From NCBI RefSeq assembly GCF_000716785.1, contig NZ_JNYY01000003.1:310001-374000 (forward strand): a stretch of DNA of 64,000 nt, in the 5' to 3' direction. Positions within the stretch are counted from its first letter, which is position 1; the number at the start of each line of letters is the position of its first letter. The notes below the pieces were generated by a model. That model saw only the letters and a list, made by a program, of their open reading frames with translations. It ran no database searches and was not told where the DNA came from. This document shows, in pieces, positions 27,947-35,596 of this stretch. Made by a program: the position numbers and the translations under genes. The stretch is from Amycolatopsis vancoresmycina. Its GTDB lineage: Bacteria; Actinomycetota; Actinomycetes; Mycobacteriales; Pseudonocardiaceae.

Positions 27947-28456
27947 GTGACGCGGGACTTCGTGCCGGGATCGCCGTTCGCGCTGCTCTCGGAGGCCGAA
28001 ACGGCCGCCTGGTACGCCTACATGAAGGTGCACCTGCGGCTGGAGTACGAGCTGAACCGGCAGTTGCGCGCCGACAGCGGGATCTCGCTCGCCGACTACC
28101 ACGTGCTGGTCGCCCTGACGAGCGAGCCCGGCGGCCGGATGCGGGTCACCGACCTCGCGATCCGCATCGGCTGGGAGCGCAGCCGGCTCTCGCACCACCT
28201 CGGGCGGATGCGGGACCGCGGGCTGGTCGAGACCGGGACCGCCGCCGACGACCGCCGGGTGACCGAGGTCGTGCTGTCGGGAGCGGGCTGGGAGACGTTG
28301 CGGGAGGCCGCGCCGGACCACGTCGCCTTCGTGCGCGAAGCGTTCCTGGACGCCCTCGGGTCCGGGGAACAGGCGCAGTTGGCGACGCTGCTGGAACGCG
28401 TCTACGACACGCTCGTCGAGCGTGGCAGCCTGCCCCGGCCGAGCGACCACCCCTGA
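27947..28456 (+). CDS. MarR-family transcriptional regulator
   Basis: A 169-residue winged-helix regulator. The dimer helix contains AWYAYMKVHLRLEYELNRQL. The HTH region is MRVTDLAIRIGWERSRLSHHLGRM (given here as a span of about residues 65-88), with a wing DRRVTEVVLSGAG. Its closest look is to the LinR/SlyA-like group with a RSRLSHHL recognition helix. It stands between the GH20 gene and the NTF2-like gene, and the perfect palindrome 4-23 bases after its stop is a plausible binding site controlling the next gene. Confidence 0.9.
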   Translation: MTRDFVPGSPFALLSEAETAAWYAYMKVHLRLEYELNRQLRADSGISLADYHVLVALTSEPGGRMRVTDLAIRIGWERSRLSHHLGRMRDRGLVETGTAADDRRVTEVVLSGAGWETLREAAPDHVAFVREAFLDALGSGEQAQLATLLERVYDTLVERGSLPRPSDHP

Positions 28457-28482
28457 CAGTTACGTGACATGTCACGTAATAT
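28453..28482 (+). promoter_or_regulatory. Promoter with an embedded palindromic operator
   Basis: CTGACA (-35, 28453-28458), an 18-base spacer and TAATAT (-10, 28477-28482). The spacer is filled by the perfect 20-bp palindrome TTACGTGACATGTCACGTAA (28460-28479). This is a classic repressible promoter for the gene at 28506. The adjacent MarR or an unlinked TetR protein could bind it. Confidence 0.75.
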
Positions 28483-28505
28483 GGCGGCGGACCCGAGGAG
28501 GACGC

Positions 28506-28862
28506 ATGGCGACGGTGGCCGAGCTGATGGAAGCCAATCTGCTCAAGGTGTTCAACGAGCGTGACGACGAGCGGCGCGCCAAGGCGATCGCCGAGACCTA
28601 CGCGGCCGGCGTCGAGTTCGCCGACCCGGAAGGGTTCGTGACCGGTCACGAAGCCCTGAACGCCAAGGCGCGCGGGCTGCTCGACCAGTCGCCGGGCTTC
28701 GTGTTCTCGCCCGCCGGCCCGGTGCTCGTCAACCACGATCTGGGCCACCTCGCCTGGCAGCTCGGCCCGGAAGGCGCCCCGCCGGTCGTGCGGGGGATCG
28801 ATGTCGCGCTGATCAAGGACGGCGTGATCGAGAAGCTCTACACGATGCTGCTGCCCGCCTGA
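28506..28862 (+). CDS. NTF2/SnoaL-like small protein
   Basis: A 118-residue cone-fold protein: MEANLLKVFNERDDERRAKAIAETYAAGVEFADPEG, given here only as the span 9-44, then GHEALNAKARGLL and an end VALIKDGVIEKLYTMLLP. The family covers isomerases, hydratases and ligand binders; no catalytic assignment is possible. GAGGAGG precedes the ATG. It is controlled by a palindrome-containing promoter and may form a unit with the nitronate monooxygenase gene 17 bases downstream. Confidence 0.78.
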   Translation: MATVAELMEANLLKVFNERDDERRAKAIAETYAAGVEFADPEGFVTGHEALNAKARGLLDQSPGFVFSPAGPVLVNHDLGHLAWQLGPEGAPPVVRGIDVALIKDGVIEKLYTMLLPA

Positions 28863-28866
28863 GTAC

Positions 28867-28872
28867 TACGCT
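28867..28872 (+). promoter_or_regulatory. -10 box of a leaderless promoter for the NMO gene
   Basis: TACGCT seven bases before the ATG at 28880 and no ribosome site. Confidence 0.45.
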
Positions 28873-28879
28873 CGGTGGC

Positions 28880-29929
28880 ATGTTCGACGAGCTGACGTTC
28901 CCGGTCGTCGCCGCGCCGATGGCGGGCGGTCCCACCACCCCCGAGCTGGTCGCCGCGGTGACCGAGGCCGGTGGCTTCGGCTTCCTCTCCGCCGGCATGC
29001 TCACCCCCGCCGCGCTGGCCGCGCAGATCGACCGGACGCGGGAGCTCACCACGGGCGGGTTCGGCGTCAACCTCTTCGTCCCGCAGCCGGACACCGGCGC
29101 CGACATCGGTGCGCACCGCGAGCGGCTGGAGGCGTTCGCCCGCGAGTACGACGTCGAACTCGGCGAACCGAAGTGGGATGACGACAGCTACCCGGCGAAG
29201 CTGGACGTCGTCCTCGAGCAGCGGATCCCCGTGGTGTCGTTCACCTTCGGCCCGCCCACCCCGTCGGACGTGGTGCGCCTGAAGGAGGCCGGGAGCACGG
29301 TCGTCGTCACCGTGACCACGCCGGAAGCCGCGCAGCGGGCGGCGGACCTCGGCGCCGACGCGCTGGTCCTGCAGGGCTTCGAGGCCGGTGGGCACCGGAG
29401 CCTGTTCACCGACGACGCCCACCGGCCCGGCGGGGGCGCCGAGTACGGCGTCCTGGCCCTGCTGCGGCTCGTCGCCGCGCGGGTCGACCTGCCGTTGATC
29501 GCCGCCGGCGGGCTGGTGCACGGTGCCGACGTCGCGGCCGTCCTCGCCGCCGGGGCCGCGGCCGCCCAGCTGGGCACCGTCTTCCTGCGCGCGGACGAAG
29601 CCGGGACGTCCGAGGCGCACCGCAAGGCCCTGGCGCTGGCCGAGCGCGAGACGGCGTTCACCCGCGCCTTCAGCGGCCGCCCGGCGCGGGGCCTGGTCAA
29701 CAAGTTCATGGACGCGCTGTCCGAGGGCGCACCCGCGGCGTACCCGCAGCTCAACCACCTGGCCGGGCCGGTGCGCAGGGCGTCGGCGAAGGCCGGTGAC
29801 CCGGAAGCGATTTCGCTGTGGGCGGGCCAGACCTACCCGCTCGCGTACGACGCTTCGGCCGCCGTGATCATCGAACGGCTGAAGGTCGAGGCGCGCGACG
29901 CCGCCGCGCGCCTCGACCGGATCCGCTAG
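28880..29929 (+). CDS. Nitronate monooxygenase / 2-nitropropane dioxygenase-like flavoprotein
   Basis: A 349-residue FMN-dependent TIM-barrel enzyme that oxidises alkyl nitronates. It begins ELTFPVVAAPMAGGPTTPELVAAVTEAGG, and it also shows GADALVLQGFEAGGHR, PLIAAGGLVHGADVAAVLAAGAAAAQLGT and AFSGRPARGLVN. These are the class I NMO hallmarks, including the AAGG phosphate loop. It probably detoxifies propionate 3-nitronate. Its stop overlaps the convergent permease gene by four bases. Confidence 0.9.
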   Translation: MFDELTFPVVAAPMAGGPTTPELVAAVTEAGGFGFLSAGMLTPAALAAQIDRTRELTTGGFGVNLFVPQPDTGADIGAHRERLEAFAREYDVELGEPKWDDDSYPAKLDVVLEQRIPVVSFTFGPPTPSDVVRLKEAGSTVVVTVTTPEAAQRAADLGADALVLQGFEAGGHRSLFTDDAHRPGGGAEYGVLALLRLVAARVDLPLIAAGGLVHGADVAAVLAAGAAAAQLGTVFLRADEAGTSEAHRKALALAERETAFTRAFSGRPARGLVNKFMDALSEGAPAAYPQLNHLAGPVRRASAKAGDPEAISLWAGQTYPLAYDASAAVIIERLKVEARDAAARLDRIR

Positions 29930-31365
29930 GCGTCCGTGCGGTTCAGCACCGAGTGCCGCCGGCTGTACAGGAAGTAGATGATCAGGCCGATGACGAACCA
30001 GACGGCGAACCGCAGCCAGGTCGCCGGCTGCAGGAACGTGATCAGCCAGATCGAGAACACCACGCCGATCGCGGGCACCACCGGCATGCCCGGCGTCTTG
30101 AACGTCCGCGGCAGGTCCGGCTGCTTGTAGCGCAGCACGATCACCGCGACGCAGACGACGACGAACGCGAGCAGGATGCCGATGTTCGTCAGCTCCGCGG
30201 CCTCGCCGATCGGCAGCACGCCGGCGATGACCGCGGACGCGCCGCCGAGGATCCACGTCATCCGGCTCGGCACCTGCCGGGTCGGGTGGGTCTTGCCCAG
30301 CCACGGCGGGAGCAGGCCGTCGCGGCTCATCGAGTAGCCGACGCGGGTGGCGCCCATCAGGAACGTGAACAGCACGGTGAGGATGCCGACGATGGCGCCG
30401 ATCGCGATCACCGTGGCCAGCCCGTCGAGGCCGACCGACTTGAACGCCGTCGAGAAGCCGCTCTTCGGGTCGATCTCGGTGTACTTCTGCATGCCGGTCA
30501 GCACCAGGCAGGCCAGCACGTACAGCACCATCGAAATGGCCAGCGAGTACAGGATCGCCTTCGGCATGTGCCGCTGCGCGTCCTTCGACTCCTCCGCGGC
30601 GGTGCTCATGGCGTCATAACCGAAGACGGCGAAGAACACCGTGGCCGCGCCGGTCACCGCACCGCCGAAGCCCGCGGGCGCGAACGGCGTGTAGTTGCCG
30701 GTCTTGACGTAGAAGAAGCCGACCAGGATGACCACCAGCACGATCAGGACCTTGATCCCGACCATCGCCGTCTCGAACCGGGCGGCGCTGCGGATGCCGC
30801 GGTTGAGCAGGAACGCGATCAGCAGGCACAGCAGCGCGGCGAACAGGTCGACCTTGTGGCCGGGGCCGGTGCCGGGCGCGCCGAGCATCCACGCGGGCAG
30901 GTCGAGGCCGATCTGGCCGAGCAGGAAGTTGAAGTAGCCGGAGATGCCGATCGCCACCACCGACACGATCGCGGTGTACTCCAGCAGCAGGTCCCAGCCG
31001 ATGAACCAGCCGACGACCTCGCCGAGCACCGCGTAGCCGTAGGTGTAGGCCGAGCCGGCCTTGGGGATCAGGCCCGCGAACTCGGCGTAGGAGAACGCCG
31101 CCGCGGCGCTGGCGACCCCGGCGATGAGGAACGAGATCAGCACCGCGGGGCCGACGCCCGGGATGCCCGCCGCGTCGTCGCCGTGCGCGACGCTGCCGGC
31201 GAGGGCGAAGATCCCGGCGCCGATGATGCCGCCGATGCCGATGGCGGTCAGCTGCCACAGCCCCAGGGTGCGTTGCAGGCCGCCGCTTTCCGGCGTGTCC
31301 TGGATCTGGTCGATCGGCTTGCGCCGGAAGATGCCGGAGCCGGCACCCACTGGAGCGGACATCAT
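29926..31365 (-). CDS. APC-superfamily amino-acid permease
   Basis: A 479-residue inner-membrane permease with about 12 helices. The N-terminal LTAIGIGGIIGAGIFALAG and the segment SYAEFAGLIPKAGSAYTYGYAVLGE are diagnostic, and the overall pattern is nearest the cationic-amino-acid (YfnA/CAT-like) branch. Two adjacent ATG codons (31365 and 31362) can start it behind GGGAG; the second has better spacing. Substrate unproven. Confidence 0.9.
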   Translation of the reverse strand: MMSAPVGAGSGIFRRKPIDQIQDTPESGGLQRTLGLWQLTAIGIGGIIGAGIFALAGSVAHGDDAAGIPGVGPAVLISFLIAGVASAAAAFSYAEFAGLIPKAGSAYTYGYAVLGEVVGWFIGWDLLLEYTAIVSVVAIGISGYFNFLLGQIGLDLPAWMLGAPGTGPGHKVDLFAALLCLLIAFLLNRGIRSAARFETAMVGIKVLIVLVVILVGFFYVKTGNYTPFAPAGFGGAVTGAATVFFAVFGYDAMSTAAEESKDAQRHMPKAILYSLAISMVLYVLACLVLTGMQKYTEIDPKSGFSTAFKSVGLDGLATVIAIGAIVGILTVLFTFLMGATRVGYSMSRDGLLPPWLGKTHPTRQVPSRMTWILGGASAVIAGVLPIGEAAELTNIGILLAFVVVCVAVIVLRYKQPDLPRTFKTPGMPVVPAIGVVFSIWLITFLQPATWLRFAVWFVIGLIIYFLYSRRHSVLNRTDA

Positions 31366-31452
31366 CGTCTCCCGAACGGTCGGTGGAGAGCCCGGATCAC
31401 GGACCCTCGCCGGAACCTACCGCCAACTCCGCGTGAAGACAGCGTGAGCCGC

Positions 31453-32493
31453 TCAGCCCGCCGCGGTGTCTTCGCTCACGGCCTCCGACGCCGTCGCCAC
31501 GGCCCGCTTGGCCTGCGTGGTCCGGACCGCGCCCGCGGCGAAGTAGCCGAGCAGCTCGGCGATCTCGACCGGGTCGTCCAGCTGCGGGCAGTGCCCCCAG
31601 TCCTCGCGGACCAGCAGCCTGCTGTGCGGCACCAGCGTGTGCAGCTGCCGCCCGGACGCCGCGGTGACGAGCTTGTCCTTGCCGCACGCGACGACCAGCA
31701 GCGGCACCTTCACCGACTCGAGCCGGTAGGCGTCGGCGAGCTCCGCGACGAGCTGCCGGGCCTCCTCCAGCCGGCTCTTGGTCGCGCGGTAGTCCGGGAA
31801 CAGCGCGGTGAAGCGCTGCACCTGCACGGCGTCGGCGACGCTCGAGTCGGCGTACAGCAGCCGCGGGACGACCTGCTCGGCGACCTTGCGCACCAGGAAC
31901 CCCGGCACCGGAAGGGGCAGGGACGAGTACAGCCGCAGCGGCAGCGGGTAGCGCGCGACGGCGCGGATCAGCCACGAGTCGACGAACCCGGGCGCGGCGA
32001 TGGAGACGACGCCGGAGATCGGCAGCCGGCTGTTCTGCGCCGCGCGCAGGCTCATGGTGCCGCCGAGCGAGTTGCCGGCCAGCACGACCGAGCCGAGCAC
32101 CGCCTGCTCGCGGACGACGGCGGTGGTGAACGCGTCGAGCTGGGGCAGCATCGGGCCCGGCCGCAGCGGCTGCGCGTCGCCGAACCCGGGCAGATCGACC
32201 GCGACCGCCGGGATCCCGGCGGCCGCGAGCTGCTCCAGGGCGGGGCGCCAGGTATCGGCGCTGTCGCAGTAACCGTGCAGCAGCACCAGGCGCGGTGCCG
32301 ACGGCTTCACGTGCGGCGCCGCGGCCCGGCGGCGCAGGGAGCGGCGCGCGGCGGGTTGCTCCGGTTCGGGGTCGCCGACCTCGAGCACCCGGGTGCGGAC
32401 GCCGGCGTAGCGCCGGAAGGAGACCCGGATCGGGCCTGCGTCACTGGGCCGGCCGCCCGGTTCAGCCGGAGCGGGCCGCTTCGTCGCGGTCAT
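31453..32493 (-). CDS. Alpha/beta hydrolase
   Basis: A 346-residue hydrolase with a basic, Pro-rich head of about 65 residues. The oxyanion region is VLLHGYCDSADTW, the nucleophile elbow is VVLAGNSLGGTMSL, the acid is in VACGKDKLV and the His is in DWGHCPQLDDP. The lid between strands 6 and 7 is long. The substrate cannot be read. It stands alone between the permease and a medium-chain dehydrogenase on the same strand. Confidence 0.86.
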   Translation of the reverse strand: MTATKRPAPAEPGGRPSDAGPIRVSFRRYAGVRTRVLEVGDPEPEQPAARRSLRRRAAAPHVKPSAPRLVLLHGYCDSADTWRPALEQLAAAGIPAVAVDLPGFGDAQPLRPGPMLPQLDAFTTAVVREQAVLGSVVLAGNSLGGTMSLRAAQNSRLPISGVVSIAAPGFVDSWLIRAVARYPLPLRLYSSLPLPVPGFLVRKVAEQVVPRLLYADSSVADAVQVQRFTALFPDYRATKSRLEEARQLVAELADAYRLESVKVPLLVVACGKDKLVTAASGRQLHTLVPHSRLLVREDWGHCPQLDDPVEIAELLGYFAAGAVRTTQAKRAVATASEAVSEDTAAG

Positions 32494-32593
32494 GACTACA
32501 GATTACCTGGCCGGAGTGGGGTTTTGGTCGAATTTCGGTGCTAACGACCAGGTCTCGAACTGAAGACGTCAAGAATTCACCAGATGCCGGAGC

Positions 32594-32615
32594 AGGGCGG
32601 ATCCGGCGATCCGCC
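32594..32615 (-). terminator. Hairpin after the medium-chain dehydrogenase gene
   Basis: A perfect 9-bp stem GGGCGGATC / GATCCGCCC with a 4-base loop, 14 bases beyond the stop at 32630; no T tract. Confidence 0.65.
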
Positions 32616-32629
32616 CAGCTCACGGCGGT

Positions 32630-33595
32630 TCAGCGGGTGAAGACGATCTTGCCGGCGGTGTCCCCGTCGAGCATCGCCTGGAAGCCCTTGGGTGCTTCGG
32701 AAAATGGAAGTTCCGCGCCGATCTGCGGCCGGACACCTGTGAGATCGAGGTAGGCGAGCAGGTCCGCGAGCTCGTCGCGGGTGCCCATGGTCGAGCCGGC
32801 GACGCGCAGCTGGAGGAAGAAGACGCGCTGCAGCTCCGCGTGCGCGTCCGGGCCGCTCGTCGAGCCCGACACCACGATGATCCCGCCCGGCTTGAGCGAT
32901 TTGACCGAGTGCGACCAGGTGGCCTTGCCGACGGTCTCGAACACGGCGTCGACGCGCTCGGGCAGCCGGGCGCCCGACTCGAACGCCTGGTGCGCGCCGA
33001 GGCTGGTGGCGAGCGCGCGCTTCTCCTCGCTGCGGCCGGTGACCCAGACCCGGAACCCGGCCGCGCGGCCGAGCTGCACCAGCGCCGTCGAGACGCCGCC
33101 GGAGGCGCCCTGCACGAGCATCGTCTGCCCCGGGCGCAGCCCCGACTTCACGAAGAGCATCCGGTACGCGGTCAGCCACGCCGTGCCCATCGTGGCGGCT
33201 TCGGCGAAGCTCAGCCCGGCGGGCTTCGGGACGACGTTGCGGGCCGGCACGACGACCTGGTCGGCGAAGGTGCCCTGGTGCTTCTCGGTCAGGAGCGTGC
33301 GCTTCGGGTCGAGGGTGTCGTCGCCCTGCCAGCCCGGGGCGTTGATCACCGAGTGCAGCACCACTTCGGAGCCGTCGTCGAGGGTGCCGGCGCCGTCGCA
33401 GCCGAGGATCATCGGGAACTGGTCCGGCTTGATCCCGACGCCGCGCAGCGTCCAGAGGTCGTGCATGTTGAGGCTGGCCGCCTTGACGTGCACGCGGACC
33501 CAGCCGTCCGGCACTTCGGGTTCGGGGCGCTCGCCGACGACGAGCGAGTCCAGCGGGCTTTCGGCGTTGGGTTCCTGCGCGTACACGGCGAACAT
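32630..33595 (-). CDS. Zinc-binding-dehydrogenase-family (MDR) oxidoreductase
   Basis: A 321-residue medium-chain reductase: a GroES-like N-terminal half with VKAASLNMHDLWTLRG and MILGCDGAGTL, then a nucleotide-binding half with MLVQGASGGVSTALVQLGRAAG. The structural zinc Cys cluster is absent; the fold resembles NAD(P)H quinone or enoyl reductases that retain the ADH-like catalytic arm. The ATG at 33595 was preferred over an upstream TTG. It is divergent from the small membrane protein gene 60 bases away. Confidence 0.85.
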   Translation of the reverse strand: MFAVYAQEPNAESPLDSLVVGERPEPEVPDGWVRVHVKAASLNMHDLWTLRGVGIKPDQFPMILGCDGAGTLDDGSEVVLHSVINAPGWQGDDTLDPKRTLLTEKHQGTFADQVVVPARNVVPKPAGLSFAEAATMGTAWLTAYRMLFVKSGLRPGQTMLVQGASGGVSTALVQLGRAAGFRVWVTGRSEEKRALATSLGAHQAFESGARLPERVDAVFETVGKATWSHSVKSLKPGGIIVVSGSTSGPDAHAELQRVFFLQLRVAGSTMGTRDELADLLAYLDLTGVRPQIGAELPFSEAPKGFQAMLDGDTAGKIVFTR

Positions 33596-33642
33596 GTCCT
33601 GCAACGTACCGCCCCTGGGGCGCGGGGGCAGCAGGGCGCGCG

Positions 33643-33648
33643 TAGGCT
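33643..33648 (+). promoter_or_regulatory. -10 box of a leaderless promoter (small membrane protein gene)
   Basis: TAGGCT six bases before the GTG at 33655; no ribosome site. Confidence 0.5.
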
Positions 33649-33654
33649 CACACC

Positions 33655-33855
33655 GTGTTCAACGGGCTGGCCGACTGGTGGGACGGGGTCGAGCTGTGGC
33701 TCGCCCAGGCCTGGTTCCCGGTGCAGTTCGTGCTGGTCATGGTGGTCGTCGTGCCGCTGTGCCTGGCCGCCGCCTGGGTGCTCGACAAGGTGGTCGGGTT
33801 GTTCGCCGGGCGGCTGGCTCCGGGGCGTGACGACGACTCCGACTCCTCGGCATAG
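33655..33855 (+). CDS. Small single-helix membrane protein
   Basis: 66 residues: an aromatic head (GLADWWDGVELWLAQAWFP), one strong membrane helix (about 22-44, VQFVLVMVVVVPLCLAAAWVL), and an acidic, Ser-rich cytosolic end (RDDDSDSS). No family is recognised. It has its own leaderless-type promoter and precedes the RNase gene by 11 bases, which again has its own promoter box. Codon use and initiation context support a real gene. Confidence 0.65.
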   Translation: MFNGLADWWDGVELWLAQAWFPVQFVLVMVVVVPLCLAAAWVLDKVVGLFAGRLAPGRDDDSDSSA

Positions 33856-33858
33856 GCT
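33853..33858 (+). promoter_or_regulatory. -10 box of a leaderless RNase-gene promoter
   Basis: TAGGCT eight bases before the ATG at 33867, overlapping the end of the preceding gene; no ribosome site. Confidence 0.45.
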
Positions 33859-33866
33859 CGCGCACC

Positions 33867-34325
33867 ATGTTCAACCGAAGGCGGATCACCGCCGCGCTGA
33901 TCGGGCTCCTCGTGCTGGTGCTGGGGGGCTGGCTGGTCAAGGACAACCTCGGCGGCTCGTCATCGCCGGGAACCCCGTCGAGCACTTCCGCCGGTGCCCC
34001 CGCCAAGGGCGGCGCCGCGGTGCCGGGCACGGACTCCGGCCTGCCGGTGAAGGCGCTTTCCGCGCTGCCGCCGCAGGCGTCGGACACCTGGAAACTGATC
34101 GAGGCGGGCGGCCCGTACCCCTACCCGCGCAACGACGACGTCGTGTTCGAGAACCGCGAGAAACGCCTGCCCGGCAAGAAGTCCGGCTACTACCACGAGT
34201 ACACGGTGAAGACGCCGGGCAGCCCGGACCGCGGCGCGCGGCGGCTGATCACCGGGCAGGCGCACGAGCTGTACTACACCGGCGACCACTACGCGTCGTT
34301 CGTCGTCGTGGACCCGGCCCGATGA
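33867..34325 (+). CDS. Secreted or membrane-anchored guanyl-specific ribonuclease (RNase Sa/barnase-like)
   Basis: 152 residues: an N-terminal membrane segment (about 8-24) acts as signal or anchor, then a Ser/Gly/Pro linker and a C-terminal microbial RNase domain. Every catalytic residue of RNase Sa has a counterpart: Glu111 in YYHEYTV, Arg122, Arg126 in RGARRLITG, and His141 in YYTGDHYASF. It should cut single-stranded RNA after G. A barstar gene overlaps its stop by four bases, so this is a toxin with its immunity partner. Confidence 0.93.
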   Translation: MFNRRRITAALIGLLVLVLGGWLVKDNLGGSSSPGTPSSTSAGAPAKGGAAVPGTDSGLPVKALSALPPQASDTWKLIEAGGPYPYPRNDDVVFENREKRLPGKKSGYYHEYTVKTPGSPDRGARRLITGQAHELYYTGDHYASFVVVDPAR

Positions 34326-34687
34326 GCGCCGGCGACGCGAAGGCGGCGGCGGAAGAGGCGTTCGCCCGCGGTGCGTACCCGCACCTGGTCAACTCCCGGC
34401 CGACCGTGGACAAGGCGAGCACGCTGACCGCGTTCGCCGACGCACTGTCCTTTCCGGACTACTTCGGCCACAACCTGGACGCGCTCTACGACTGCCTGAC
34501 CGACCTGTCGTGGCTGCCGCCGGGGGAGCACGTGCTGATCTGGCCGGGTTCGGACGCCCTGCGCAAGGCGGAGCCCAAGACGTACCTGGCCATCCGCAGC
34601 GTGCTTTCCGACGCGCAGCGCGCGCTCGGCCCGAGCGGCCGCAGCGCCGGTTCGTGGCGGCTCACGGTGGTGCTGCCGGACGCCTGA
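34322..34687 (+). CDS. Barstar-family ribonuclease inhibitor
   Basis: 121 residues with the barstar core FPDYFGHNLDALYDCLTDLS. Asp53 and Asp57 align with the barstar Asp35/Asp39 pair that plugs the RNase active site. The N-terminal HLVNSRPTVDKASTL helix region and C-terminal strand fit the fold. The ATG overlaps the RNase stop (ATGA), so the inhibitor is made with the toxin and should protect the producing cell in the cytosol. Confidence 0.93.
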   Translation: MSAGDAKAAAEEAFARGAYPHLVNSRPTVDKASTLTAFADALSFPDYFGHNLDALYDCLTDLSWLPPGEHVLIWPGSDALRKAEPKTYLAIRSVLSDAQRALGPSGRSAGSWRLTVVLPDA

Positions 34688-34690
34688 GCC

Positions 34691-34736
34691 GTCGTGAGTG
34701 AGAAACAGCGTTAGAACACTGTTTCTCACTCACGAC
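34691..34736. terminator. Bidirectional terminator palindrome
   Basis: A perfect 18-bp stem GTCGTGAGTGAGAAACAG / CTGTTTCTCACTCACGAC with a 10-base loop, exactly between convergent stops. It is AT-richer than its surroundings and may be a multicopy element. Confidence 0.85.
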
Positions 34737-34743
34737 CGGCGGG

Positions 34744-35511
34744 TCAGTCCTGCGGGATCCAGCTCGGCTTGCGCTTCTGGGCGAAGGCCAGGATGCCCTC
34801 CTGGCCTTCTTCGCTCGCGAAGAACTTCGCCGACAGGCCGAGCATCTCCTCGAAGCCGTCCGACGGGGTGGCCGGGCGGGGGCGGCTCAGCAGGGCCTTC
34901 GTCTCGGCCAGCGCCTTCGGGCCGCCCGCCGCCAGGGCCTTCACGAACCGGGCCACCTCGGCGTCGAGGTCGGGGGTGGCCGAGTTCAGCAGGCCGATCT
35001 CGACCGCCCGGCGGGCGTCGAACGTGTCGCCCGTCAGGAACAGCTCGTGGGCCGCGCGCGGGTTCAACCGCGGGAGGACCGTCAGGGAGATGATCGCCGG
35101 GACCACGCCGATGCGGACTTCGGAGAAGGCGAACGTCGCTTCCGGGACCGCCACCGCGATGTCGCACGCCGCCACCATGCCGATGCCACCCGCCCGGGCC
35201 GGGCCCGCCAGGCGCGCCACCACGGGCTTCGGGCTGGTCCACAGCTGCTCGAGGATGCGCGGGAACTCGTTCACGCCCTGGTCGCCCGCGCCGGCGCCGC
35301 GGGCCTCCTTGAGGTCCATCCCCGCGCAGAACACCGGCCCGGTGTGGGTCAGCACGATCACGCGCACGGCGTCGTCGGCGGCCGCCGACGCCAGCGCGGA
35401 CGACAGTTCGCGGCGCAGCTGCGCCGACAGCGCGTTGCGGTTGTGCGGGGAGTCCAGGGTGATCGTGGCGGTGCCGCCCACCACGTCGTAGTGCACCAGT
35501 TCGTCAGCCAT
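34744..35511 (-). CDS. Enoyl-CoA hydratase/isomerase family protein (methylglutaconyl-CoA hydratase-like)
   Basis: A 255-residue crotonase-fold enzyme. The oxyanion loop is FCAGMDLKE (61-69), and the second site AGGIGMVAACD has Gly111 where ECH has its first catalytic Glu. The second Glu is kept (Glu131 in FSEVRIGVVPAIIS). Gly plus the PAxIS ending is typical of LiuC/AUH-type 3-methylglutaconyl-CoA hydratases of leucine breakdown, but no leu-degradation neighbours are present. The ATG at 35511 was chosen because the conserved domain begins right after it. Confidence 0.85.
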   Translation of the reverse strand: MADELVHYDVVGGTATITLDSPHNRNALSAQLRRELSSALASAAADDAVRVIVLTHTGPVFCAGMDLKEARGAGAGDQGVNEFPRILEQLWTSPKPVVARLAGPARAGGIGMVAACDIAVAVPEATFAFSEVRIGVVPAIISLTVLPRLNPRAAHELFLTGDTFDARRAVEIGLLNSATPDLDAEVARFVKALAAGGPKALAETKALLSRPRPATPSDGFEEMLGLSAKFFASEEGQEGILAFAQKRKPSWIPQD

Positions 35512-35554
35512 GTCCGACACCCTTGCACATGCGCCGCGCCCGGCCGGTGTTACG

Positions 35555-35592
35555 CGGGCCACCCCGCGGGTGGCGGCCCGCGGGGTGGCCCG
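35555..35592 (-). terminator. Hairpin terminator of the secreted-protein gene
   Basis: A perfect 16-bp stem CGGGCCACCCCGCGGG / CCCGCGGGGTGGCCCG with a 6-base loop, five bases after the stop at 35597; no T tract. Confidence 0.75.
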
Positions 35593-35596
35593 GCAC

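Noticed and set aside
29818..32544. A 908-residue plus-strand open frame opposite the permease and hydrolase genes
   Set aside because: Gln/Arg/Asp-rich shadow of two clear minus-strand genes.
34744..35511. Crotonase inactivated by loss of the first catalytic Glu
   Set aside because: Gly at that site with a retained second Glu and a PAxIS end is normal for methylglutaconyl-CoA-hydratase-type enzymes.
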